Shown in pieces: positions 6,715-15,651 of a DNA stretch of 21,411 nucleotides. The notes under the pieces were generated by a model. That model made no database searches. It was not told the origin of the DNA and saw only the letters and a list, made by a program, of their open reading frames with translations. How positions within the stretch are numbered: the first letter of the stretch is position 1; every line of letters starts with the position of its first letter. The position numbers and the translations under genes are program-made. Origin of the DNA: Coptodactyla brooksi (Eukaryota; Arthropoda; Insecta; Coleoptera; Scarabaeidae); contig JAWQRM010000570.1 of NCBI GenBank assembly GCA_033557675.1, forward strand, positions 1-21,411, read 5' to 3'.

Positions 6715-9527
6715 GTAAGTTAAACTCTACATTATTTAAAAATAAAATCTGTACTAGTTTAACGTGTGCATATTAATATATTGAATTCCTTTTTGATTTT
6801 GCGTTCGTTTCAATTAGCACGATGTGTTTTGGCAATTTGCCACTGTTGGATCGAATTGTGCAATTTGCCACATTGAATGGTGCAATTTGGAAACCTACTT
6901 ATTTATAAACTTATCTTGGGAATTAATACATCCCAACATTTCAGAAATTAAAGAAAAAACTTGTTTCTGCTGAGGAAACCATGTTTTCAAAAATTAATAT
7001 TTCGATTCCAAAGAAAAACACATGCTTATTAAGCTCTTTCAATTATTATCAATACCTTTTCTACATCTAAAGTTGATTCTTTCAAAGCTCTTGAAGGCTT
7101 TGGAATTTCTCGAGCAAACAAGTACTGTTATTGACTCCATTATTTGTTTTATTGTATTTTGTGCAAATCAAAACCAAAAAAAATGCACACTTCACAATTC
7201 TATGTCAGAAATGGTTTGCAACTACTAACTTGACAGGACCCCCTCGTTCGATCCACTTTATCATGAAATGGTCGACTATATTTAGTGGCATATTTTCAAG
7301 CAGATCCAGCAAATGATTCCTTGGAAACTGCTGGTACTTTCTGTTGGTGCGAAAAATGCGATTTTGGTCAGAGTAGTGCGCTTATTCACATTCAATTTTT
7401 GGGGAAAAGGTTTTTGATCACAAAACAAAAATTGTCTTGTATTTCAAATATAGAAATCCATCTATATTTGAAAATGATAGGCATGAAACTTTTTTTTAAT
7501 TTCTCAACTTTAACTAATGACCTTGGATTTTTTACAACTGAAGTCATAGAATAATCAACTCGACCGATTCTTACAAACTGCTCAATAGAACTTTTAAAAG
7601 ATTCCTTCCTCTGATAATGTTTTGCTGTGTATCTTTTCTTGTTTGGTTAAAAGACTAATTTCTATGGCATTCCCCCAAAATAAACCCCCTTACTATTAGC
7701 TCAAATAATATTAACAGCAGTACCGGTTTACTTCACAATTATTTCCAAAATATTCCAAGATATTTAACCTTCATTTAATTTTATAGTTAAGTCAATCATA
7801 GCTATGACAGTTCAACTTTAGAGGATGGTGTTGATAATTGAAAGAACTTTGCTTAATGTGACATGTTAAATAATACAAAGTAATTGAAAACAACCTCTGC
7901 AAAAAATGGCTTAATCTCCATGTTGGAAAATGTTATAGTAACTTATTACAGTTAAACATTTGGCACCAAAACACCAAAACTGGAAAATGCCTACTCAATG
8001 CACGTTTCACTAACAAAGTTAGCATCATCATGAAAGACTAGTTTTTCATCGCTCAGTCTTTCATCGTTCCTGATGATGGTTAGCAAATCGTGCACCGAGC
8101 AGACCTTTTCCAGTTTTGATGTAGTTGTGATAATTGTTTAACTTTGTTATGAAGTCAAAGCTTCCGAAACTACAACTTTATATTAACCTGTTAGTTTTGA
8201 ACAACATCAAATAGCATTTATATCTGGTCTTTTCCAGAAATCAGAAATTAATTTTTGAAATTATGGCTCCCTTGACACAGTTTTTAACAAAATCATTAAT
8301 AACTCCCCAGCAATTAAATTTAGCCATATAATACGTACCCACGTTTGAGTCATAATTCAGGGAAGAAAAGAAAATCCAAAATTAAAACAATATATATAAT
8401 TGTGCATTTTTAAAGACGAAGATAGGGTTATGCACACATTTTGCACCTAAATTCTTTAGCACAATTAATTGCAAATAAACTAAAGCTGAACAGGAACAGC
8501 TAAATAAGTGGATGGAGCATCTACAAAGAATGACCCAAGATAGAGTACTGAGAAAAATATATGAGGAGAGAAATTGGGGAAAAAGAAAGGGCTAGACCCA
8601 AAAAAAACTTGGAAAGACGAAGTGAGAACAGGGGCTATGAAAGAGAAATACATTGGGACGAAGTACCAAACATACTTCACTTGCATTGGAACATAGAAGG
8701 AAGATTTCCATTCGATTAGTGAAGACTAAACCTCCTTCAAAGTGAATATTTTGTAACGATATGAAAAGACCTAGAATGAAGATGTGAATAATGATGAATA
8801 ATAGAAAGTTATCTCACATAATATAACACAAGAATGTGTTATGTATGTAAAACAATAATAAGGCCTATCCTATGTGATCATTAAGAAACATGGGCCATAA
8901 GCTAGTGTAGAACAAATCCAATGGATATCTTTGACAGAAAGGTCCTACAAAAAATGCTAAGCTTATCAATGGCAACAATAATTGAAGTATGACATATATT
9001 CGTAAAATGTACCAACTCTGAAATGATTCTCCATTGTTATATTTTGCCATCATCTAATGCTTATGATGTGCAGGGTCCAGAGTGGGAATAGATAGAACTT
9101 TAAAAAGAGTTGTGAAGACACTTGTTCAATACTCGATATGTATTGCTCCTTTATTAAATTTGTTTATTTTATGTAGACTTGATTTATTAAATGTCTCTTA
9201 ACATACTATTACATTGACATTTATTTTCATGTTATTTTCAGTGGTCTGCATAACGATAGCTCTCATAATATACCCAGTTTGTTTCGCGTTGGAACTAAAC
9301 CTAGGTAATGTCTAAATGTAATTTTTTACCAAGTTGTCATATCTTCTAACATTATTGTTTTTGTAGGCAATCGGACAATTTGGGAATTCGGTTGGGCATA
9401 CGGCGTAGGGTGGGGTGCGGCCATATTTCTATTCGGAGGAGTCATGCTGCTGATGTGCGACAAGGAGAGTGAAGAGATTTACTATAAGGAGAGGAAAATC
9501 GTGCACGACAACGACTCGAGAGCCTAG
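6565..9527 (+). CDS. TMEM47: TMEM47/VAB-9-type tetraspan junction protein, last three coding exons (5' part absent)
   Basis: Joined exons 6565-6714, 9242-9304 and 9367-9527 encode about 123 residues ending in a stop at 9525-9527. Phases agree across both introns (exon 1 ends after one base of a Leu codon; exon 2 after one base of a Gly codon). The protein shows three membrane segments: AAAALCIITLLTNVVATIL, then IVMGLALVCITIALIIYPVC, then VGWGAAIFLFGGVMLLMC, and a charged cytoplasmic tail with paired Tyr. The block EFGWAYGVGWGAAIFLFGG matches the C-terminal hallmark of vertebrate TMEM47 (EFNWGYGLAWGATIF) and its invertebrate relatives, claudin-like four-pass proteins at adherens junctions. The first membrane segment and the first extracellular loop with the claudin-type W/C residues must lie on exons further 5'; I could not find them in 1-6560. 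Human TMEM47 has 181 residues, so roughly the last 60 percent is seen. Ortholog assignment is inferred from sequence memory. Confidence 0.85.
6715..7939. other. 5' half of the large TMEM47 intron, no recognised element
   Basis: Intron DNA. Overlapping short plus-strand frames between 7022 and 7554 give up to 89 residues, but none resembles a known protein and none joins the host exons in phase. They may be transposon debris too old to identify. Confidence 0.45.
7940..8194. repeat. Foldback element with two outward hammerhead-like units, in TMEM47 intron
   Basis: The left unit (about 7940-8035) lies on the minus strand: core at 8031-8025 (first C changed to A), stem ACTAAC/GTTAGC (8009-8014 with 8018-8023), GAAA at 8008-8005, and a tail running to about 7940 that includes the complement of TTTTCCAGTTTTGGTG. 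The right unit (about 8053-8194) lies on the plus strand: CTGATGA (8070-8076), then a stem that has lost one arm, GCAAAT in place of GCGAAAC, and the fullest tail of the family, down to ACAACTTTA at about 8171-8179. Two GAAAGAC/GTCTTTC-type hairpin segments lie between the units. Confidence 0.7.
8484..8745 (+). pseudogene. Non-LTR retrotransposon RT, extreme C-terminal fragment
   Basis: The plus strand reads LNKWMEHLQRMTQDRVLRKI and then, after a frame change in an A-rich run near 8600, RPKKTWKDEVRTGAMKEKY. This W-x-E-H-L-x-R-M and RP-x-K-T-W-x-D-E-V pair is the familiar end of insect non-LTR (LINE) polyproteins behind the reverse transcriptase. Stops and frameshifts show it is dead. The rest of the element is not in the expected upstream position. 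It lies in the same orientation as the host gene, within its intron. Confidence 0.65.
8838..9000 (+). pseudogene. Non-LTR retrotransposon RT, post-catalytic fragment
   Basis: One plus frame, with stops, reads VCKTIIRPILC, then ETWA after a stop, then MDIFDRKVLQKML. This corresponds to the block (V-Y-K-x-x-I-R-P-V-L-x-Y-G-S-E-T-W ... L-x-I-F-E-R-K-x-L-R) that follows the catalytic palm in many LINE reverse transcriptases. In an intact protein this block comes before the piece found at 8484-8745, yet here it lies after it, so the two are separate insertions or a rearranged copy. No catalytic YADD box is seen. Confidence 0.6.
9242..9304 (+). CDS. TMEM47: TMEM47-type gene, 63-bp exon (third membrane segment)
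   Basis: Acceptor TTTTCAG ends at 9241; donor GTAATG follows at 9305. Two bases complete the Leu codon left open by the previous exon, then come 20 codons, VCITIALIIYPVCFALELNL, and one base of a Gly codon. The P-V-C inside the helix corresponds to L-Y-P-I in human TMEM47. The following intron (9305-9366) is only 62 bp. Confidence 0.85.
9367..9527 (+). CDS. TMEM47: TMEM47-type gene, last coding exon (fourth membrane segment and tail)
   Basis: Acceptor TTTGTAG ends at 9366. The exon completes the Gly codon and encodes NRTIWEFGWAYGVGW, membrane segment 4, then the polar tail CDKESEEIYYKERK and a final DNDSRA before TAG at 9525-9527. N-R-T at its start is a possible N-glycosylation site in the second extracellular loop. 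The tail is longer than in human TMEM47, which ends shortly after the paired tyrosines. Confidence 0.87.
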
Positions 9528-10560
9528 TGGCCACAAAGTCTGCCCGATGTTGTTCTCTGATTGTAAGATACTGATGAAAACAAAAAAACGATTGGCTGCT
9601 CTCAGAGACTTGAACGTGTCAGTGTGAATGGGATTGTGTGCGTGTGTCGATTTACGTGTGCCTAGTCAGTTTGGCTCCTCGTTATCATTTTGACTCTCTG
9701 GACGGTTTACAACCCTAATTTTAAGGATTTTTTATTAAGACTGATTAACTGATAATTTTCTCGTGGCAAAATCGCAAACTGATTAGGAGAAATAATTAAT
9801 TTCATTGTTCATTTTTGCTTGCCTGGTACTTTCACCAGTCAGCCAGTTTTGTTACCATTGTATCGTTGGTAGTGTCACCTCAAAATTTCGAATGGTCGCC
9901 GTCTTCTTGACGTTTTCGAAAAATGCGGAAATCCTACAACTTCCCGATAGTACGAAGATCTTTTGATATTTTGAGGTGTACGCACATTGAATGAGTGCAT
10001 TGTTCGACTGAGAGGCAACCCGGGCAGGCTAGTTGTGCGTTATTAAGACTAAAATATCCAAGTAGTTAGAAAACGTAGTAATGTCAATAATTATTATGGA
10101 TTTTTTTTCTACGAGTTTCATGAATGAATACTGTGCAGTTAAATTAATTAATATTATCATCATTCTTTTATTATTTTTTTAATGCAGGGCATTAATTCTT
10201 TACCTATATTAGTAAATAATAAGTCTCCATTTTATTGATAAAAAAGACTAGTTCATTGTCACATACTTGACACAGCATATTTTTAATCAGGGATTAGGAT
10301 ATGGCTTCATCCATTGGGAACATTGTAGCATGGCTCTTTCACTAAAAGACAATTTTTTATTTCTACAGGTTATGCCTGTGTTATAATTATATTTAATAAT
10401 TACTTGCAAAGTTATTCTTATAAAAAGATTTGGCCAATACACACTCAGAAAGTAATTCTTGTGTTAGATAATTTTAGAATGTGCTTTAATTTGAGAAAGT
10501 ATAATTCATGTCTATGTTACTGTTAAATTAATTACAAATAAAAATATTTACAAAATTACA
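9528..10560 (+). other. TMEM47: Probable 3' UTR of the TMEM47-type gene
   Basis: The stretch after the stop stays free of recognisable coding or transposon sequence. Its first ~500 bp (to about 10050) are richer in G+C than the surrounding non-coding DNA, as expected of transcribed sequence. An 11-bp perfect inverted repeat (CACCTCAAAAT at 9876-9886, complement at 9968-9978) could bring two sites of the transcript together. The 3' end is not certain; the call rests on position and composition only. Confidence 0.45.
10537..10542 (+). terminator. Candidate poly(A) signal for the TMEM47-type gene
   Basis: AATAAA about 1.0 kb after the stop codon, in the right orientation. In such AT-rich DNA the hexamer occurs by chance, so this is only one candidate. 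Confidence 0.25.
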
Positions 10561-11879
10561 TTAAGAAAGTCAATAGCTTGATCTACTCCATCAAATATTC
10601 TCCATTAACTTTGTTATCAACCAAAAAGCTTCACTGGATCAATATTACGGTAATAGCCCTGCAAATTCCACAACTGGCACTAAAATTATTTATTTTGAAT
10701 AACACAGAGCATTAATATCACTATACATTACTTAGCTGTGAAACTTTAACAGATAAGTGAAATGAAACTTTAACTGTGTTAATAAATATACCTATTAAAC
10801 AAGTATTTACATCCGCTAATTACAATAGAAATGATTCTATTTGCCAGGTCCATATGTATTATTTTTAAATCGAGATTTACTTAATCTAACACATAAATTC
10901 TCTGAGTATATCATACATAAAATAAGGACAATATACAACTTTTCCAAAAACAAAGGAATAATCGTGTTTTCAAAGAAAAATGTGTTTTATCATCAAATAA
11001 TAGATTAATTTTTTTACATTTACACTTGCTTTTTAATGTAATTGCAAAAAAATGCTAAATTGTATACAATTTTGGTATCATGGTGACAATTCTTTAAATT
11101 TTGTTAAGAAGCCAAAGGTTCCAAATCCACAACTTTAATTATACATACTGATTAATTTAAAATAACTTCTTCTTCATCTACCTGCTTGATTTTGTATTTT
11201 TAAAGATATCGTCCTTAATCTGTTGTTCAAGGACAATAATTTCTAAAATAATGTATTTTTAAAAGAGAACTTTTCTGTGTGTGTACAATGGCAATACTCG
11301 AATAGATTTCTACAAGATTTTTTGTAGGTAAATAAGATTGACAGATGTTTTCATTGAAATTATTAAGTGATCGACTGTTATTTGATTTTTTAAATTATTT
11401 TATTATGCTTTAAATTGCCTTTATTTATTTCACTGTGACAATTTCCCAAATATTATAATTATTAGCAATAGATTACTTAATAAAAGAGCAAAAAGACTTT
11501 GCTGCTTTTCGAAAGGGTAGTTTTGGCATACCTTAATTAATTACAATATATTTGCTTTCATTTAATTATTTATCATGTTTTTATTTTCAATACGTTTCGA
11601 TTGAAAGCTTTCATTCAGCATTTGACGTTTGACAGACTAAACCTAATCTACCAAACGTGTTCTGTTCTTCTGTTTGGTTGGAGTAGTGACTATTAAGTCA
11701 AATCCCCATCTTCTGCATCCTTGATTGGCCCTGTTCTTCCACACAATACTTTTTTATTGGCCACTATTTTATATACTGATTTATTTTGTTATTTGAGCAC
11801 TTCATTTCAATCAGTGTATTACATTTGGAAAGGCCAAAAAAGGGGAGGGACACTGACAAACTGCAGAGAACATCAAAGA
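10561..11879. other. AT-rich stretch, only a repeat-family tail at 11070-11152
   Basis: No gene or long open frame is recognised. Apart from the tail copy listed separately, nothing was identified. It may include more of the TMEM47 3' region or intergenic DNA. Confidence 0.45.
11070..11152 (+). repeat. Solo tail of the hammerhead-like foldback family
   Basis: The stretch TTTGGTATCATGGTGACAAT followed by GTTAAGAAGCCAAAGGTTCC and CCACAACTTTAAT aligns with the tail of the unit at 8110-8194 (GTTATGAAGTCAAAGCTTCC, TACAACTTTA). The core with CTGATGA and GAAAC is missing on its 5' side, so only the distal part of one unit remains. Confidence 0.6.
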
Positions 11880-13630
11880 ACATAGTTATAGATCTTTAAA
11901 TGAGAGTCAATAACATTCACTATTTTAATATTAGCTGTTTATCAAGCTATTTATAAATCCGTTACATTCATTGCACTTCAATTCAATGATTCAAGTCTCA
12001 TTTTCCACATTCGCAATTTGGAGAATATCTCTTATCTATTCTATTCATATGCACCAGGCTGGAGCAGTGATTACTTTTCATTCTAGTAATCGATGTTATG
12101 GCTTTCTGTGTGTCTTTTAAATTTGACTATACTATACACCCTTATTTTGGGTAATATTCTTCCACTGTTGAACCCAATCTGCCCATATTTGATTTTTAAT
12201 AGGCAATAAGCTATCTGATGGAATTGGGGGATGTTCCTTATCTCTGTCAGCATAGCTCCCTGTCTTTGTTAAATGATCATTTCTCATTGAAATGAGAAAT
12301 GATCGTAGATACGATGTATCTACAAAAATCTGATCACTTGTCTTAATTTATTCATTTAGTTCAGCTGCTGTTAGACTTTTATTAAGTATTGGTTAGACTG
12401 ACAACTCATACTCCTTCTGAATATTCCCATTAGTAAACTCTTAAAACCTGATCTGATACCTTCCTTGGGTATTCTTTACTTTGCAATCTCTTCCACAGCT
12501 CCTAAAATTGTCAATGATTTTATAGTGTATATTGTGAACTTGCTAAAAACTGTCCCACTAAATGTAAGGTTTATTATTGGTATATAAACCCCATATCCAC
12601 ATTGGTTAACAATGCCAACAGATCTGTCGGTATAAATTTCTATATAGATTTCAAAATCTGTGTCGATTACTCTCCAAACTTCCCTTTCTAGCTTCATATT
12701 AGGTACTTCCGCACTACTGCCCATTTCTTAAAAATACCATGTTAGGAATTGGCTTGTGTAATCTAGGTTCTTCTGACTTTATTTTCTCTTCCTATATCCA
12801 CTAGGCGCACCAACCTCTGCATTCTTTAATGCAGCTCTCTTTTTATCAGAAGTTTATTACCCAACTATCTCCTTCTGTATTCCAGAGGCATCTTTCCTGT
12901 CTCTGATAGCATCACATAAGCAGGAATAGTCCTCATCACCCCATAGTTATTCACATGACCTGGAACTGTATTGCATCCAATTGCTTTAAACGACACCTCA
13001 AAGCGCAAGCAAACTGTAAACACTCATTATCCAGACTGCTTCTAACCATAGCGGTATACAGAGTCTTTGGGTAAGCTCCCCAGTGGGAGTTTTTAAAATA
13101 TTTTGGCAGGAGTCTTTCATGTAGCTTATAAGCGATCTCCACTTCAGAACTCCATCAAACTTTACTGCCAAATTTCACCACATTCTGTCTAAATACTACC
13201 TGACCATCAAATATAATATCAAGAGGAACCTTGACAGATTTTCCCATTCCTAAGACAATAGATCAACTTTCACCTGGAGATAGCATCGATCCATGTTTGT
13301 CCAACCATTTTCTCTATATTCACTCAAATACTTTCCAGTATTTTGTTCAGTTTACTCATCATGACACCATAGTTGCTCCTTTTTTTGTTGTACAAAATAA
13401 TTACCTATAAAGTCATATTCCTACACTTGAAGAATAAAAATTGGTTGACAGAAACCAAGATTGTTAAATATTAGTTGTTTAAAGTCAAAATGTACAAAAT
13501 GAACTAGTTTTTTTTTTATCAATGTCAAAACAAAATTCTTATTAAACAAAAACATATCTAAAAACAAGCCACCCTGATATATTCCCTTTAAAAAATAGTT
13601 TTCTAGTCTTTTTCTTCCAAACTGGACCAA
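11880..13630 (-). pseudogene. Decayed LINE (RT plus RNase H, I/Jockey-like), C-terminal half
   Basis: Read on the minus strand, pieces of one non-LTR polyprotein follow in the correct order. KGIYQGG...FLFN (13588-13541) resembles RT motif B, K-G-I-P-Q-G-G-x-L-S-P-L-L-F-N. VKVPLDIIFDGQVVF (near 13220) and HWGAYPKTLYTAMVRSSLDN (near 13080-13020) are the thumb region; MRTIPAYVMLSETGKMPLEY (near 12930-12860) is the usual connector. IYIEIYTDRSVG (near 12640) is an RNase H start with the T-D-x-S acid, and WADWVQQWKNI (near 12180) and NCECGK plus CNEC (about 12020-11950) are the terminal Cys block. Stops, frameshifts and the degenerate catalytic YADD region (EYDFIG near 13400) show it is inactive. 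The N-terminal endonuclease is absent. RNase H argues for an I-like group; the exact clade is not resolved. Confidence 0.75.
12275..12323. repeat. Two adjacent perfect hairpins inside the LINE relic
   Basis: GATCATTTCTCATT (12275-12288) is followed after only GA by its exact complement (12291-12304). Directly next to it, GTAGATAC (12305-12312) and GTATCTAC (12316-12323) form a second perfect hairpin around GAT. Confidence 0.9.
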
Positions 13631-14932
13631 TTCTTTATGGGACGAACAGTAATTTTCAAACTGTCGTAAACTGCCATAGTTTGTCCGTTGATATCACAAA
13701 TCGATTTCGTTTTCGAACTTGATTGACTTTCAGGATAGTTTAACTTGACTTTAGGTTGTACGTTTCGCATAAACATGTGTAATAAGAATTATTTATATTG
13801 AACATGTACATATACGTAAAAGATATCAAATACGTTATAAAAAAACTTAGAGATACTAAGAAATTAAGTAGCTTGTGTATATATGTAACGGGAGCGAAAA
13901 GAGTGTAAGTTAAAAAAAAAACAGAGAATCTGCGATCGTCTAATGATATTATAAATTTAAAACAGAACTAGCGATTTGTCTAATTATCCGTAATCAGGCT
14001 GATGATTTCTAAAAGTTTCAATCGACCTGGTTGGGAACTTATTTTAATCTGGAAGGAATAATTCGTTAATTAACGATTAATTTATGTGAGTGTTACTAAC
14101 ACTGTGTAATTTATCAATGAATATGATGATATGAACATTTTTAAAATAGTGTTTTATTTATACCTTTTATTTTATTGATATGTTTATTTACTATGGATTA
14201 CGCGAACCTCGACAATTTGATTCAATGGGAAGATAAAATGTGAAGCTTTATGTAAGTTTCTTAGAAAGATTTAACATTTTGTGGTGTAGCCACCTAAATT
14301 TCGTAGTTAAAATTTGATTCAAGCTGTTGTGAACTCACTTTATTTATGATTAAAAATTTTAAGCCCACCAAATTTCTATTAGAAACTAAAATAGCATAAT
14401 GAAAAATACTGATAATTAATTAATTTAAATGAATTTCAAGGAATTACTATATCTGCCATACAATTAAATATTTCCACTAAAAAACTAGCTGTTTGCCTTA
14501 TCTCATGAGAATGACATAGTTAGGGCTCAGATTAAAATGTAAGTACATAATTTTAATTTTTAGTATACTATAATACATTACGATATTTAAAAATACAATT
14601 TTTATTTACTATGTTTTTACACACTATGCTTATAAATCCGTCTTTAATCACTAGTTAAAACATTTTTGTAATTTTATGTGATTCCTTTAAATATTGCGTT
14701 AAGACCTAAGTATGCTGACATCTACATCTGTTACAAAAAAAAAAATGTATTTCTACCCTCGACTTACAAATTTTAAGCACTTGCTTTACACTCAGGTGAG
14801 AATTTATTAATGGTTATTTACTTTTGTTGGCTATCGTTATGCTTGCATGGAATGCAAAATACTTTGAAACTAGTAAAGTTTATTGAAATATTTTCAAATA
14901 ATTCATTTAAACTAAATGCCAACAAGAAAATG
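13631..14932. other. AT-rich stretch, nothing recognised
   Basis: About 1.3 kb of low-complexity AT-rich DNA between the LINE relic and the mariner-type element. No open frame with a recognisable domain and no repeat shared with the rest of the window was seen. Confidence 0.5.
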
Positions 14933-15049
14933 TACAGGGTTCGTCAGTGAAGTGGTAAATTTGTAAACCACACTAGATAAACGAAGTTTTATTTTATTAG
15001 AAATTTTATTTTTATTTATTTTTGTGGTCACTCAACATACACTTTACTT

Positions 15050-15421
15050 TTAAGAAACTCTGACGAGGAATAGTCGCATGCAGACAAGTCAGGAGATCTA
15101 GCCGACCACACAATGTATCTTTCAATATTTTTTAATATGATGTGGTTCGGAAAGAGTTCTCTGCAGAGTCATGGATACATGACTCAAGAAAGTCATGTAT
15201 ACATGACTTTCATGAATAAGAAAGATAAGATGAAGTCTTGGATACCAGTAACACTTGTAGAATCGTCTTGCTGGAACCACATAATGTGTGGAAATTGAAC
15301 CAATTCTTGCATCATAAATGTTGATACTCAAGCTAGGCGACGAAAGTGTACACCACACTGGGATTTTCGGACTATACAAAGATTTTTCATGAAATGAGCT
15401 TTTAACGCATCGAAGAATCAT
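15050..15421 (-). pseudogene. mariner-type transposase relic (DDE core)
   Basis: Within the TIR-bounded element the minus strand encodes PKIPVWCTLSS (near 15365-15335), matching the P-K-V-x-V-W-x-x-L-S-S block of mariner-like transposases. In a second frame it encodes FQQDDSTS (catalytic Asp codon at 15267-15265), the second acid. In a third it encodes WSARSPDLSACDY (about 15108-15070), whose last D is the third acid. The order and spacing agree with the family, but three frames are needed and two palindromes are embedded at 15166-15211, so it cannot make a transposase. The N-terminal DNA-binding part is missing. It is from the same superfamily as the relic at 4993-5460, but the TIRs differ. 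Confidence 0.75.
15166..15211. repeat. Tandem pair of CATGAC palindromes
   Basis: GAGTCATGGATACATGACTC (15166-15185) is a near-perfect palindrome with a GATA centre. Two bases later a perfect 24-bp palindrome centred on GTATAC spans 15188-15211. Both share the half-site AGTCATG. Confidence 0.9.
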
Positions 15422-15651
15422 AGATATTCAATGCTAATGCATGTTTTGTTGCAAAACGTTTTCGACGGCATATTATTGCAGGTCAAACTCTGTCAATATT
15501 TTCTAACAGTTATTTCTGCTTCTCTATGATTCAAAATTCAATGTGAACCCAGTTTCCCCAAACTTTTTCACCTACAAATTAATTATATGAAGGGACATTA
15601 AGTGGACTAACAAAGCTGTCAGATATTCCCACTTCACTAATGAACCCTGTA

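Larger units (their letters stand above)
14935..15649. mobile_element. Short mariner-type DNA transposon with terminal inverted repeats
   Basis: CAGGGTTCGTCAGTGAAGTGG begins at 14935 and its inverted counterpart CCACTTCACTAATGAACCCTG ends at 15649, with only a few mismatches. A TA dinucleotide flanks each end (14933-14934 and 15650-15651), which fits the TA target site duplication of the Tc1/mariner superfamily. At 715 bp it is about half the size of a complete element, so it is an internally deleted, non-autonomous copy that still holds part of the transposase gene on the minus strand. Confidence 0.85.

Noticed and set aside
7022..7554. Three overlapping open frames in the TMEM47 intron
   Set aside because: I could not match any to a known family and they have no splice continuity with the host exons. 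They are left as unexplained intron sequence.
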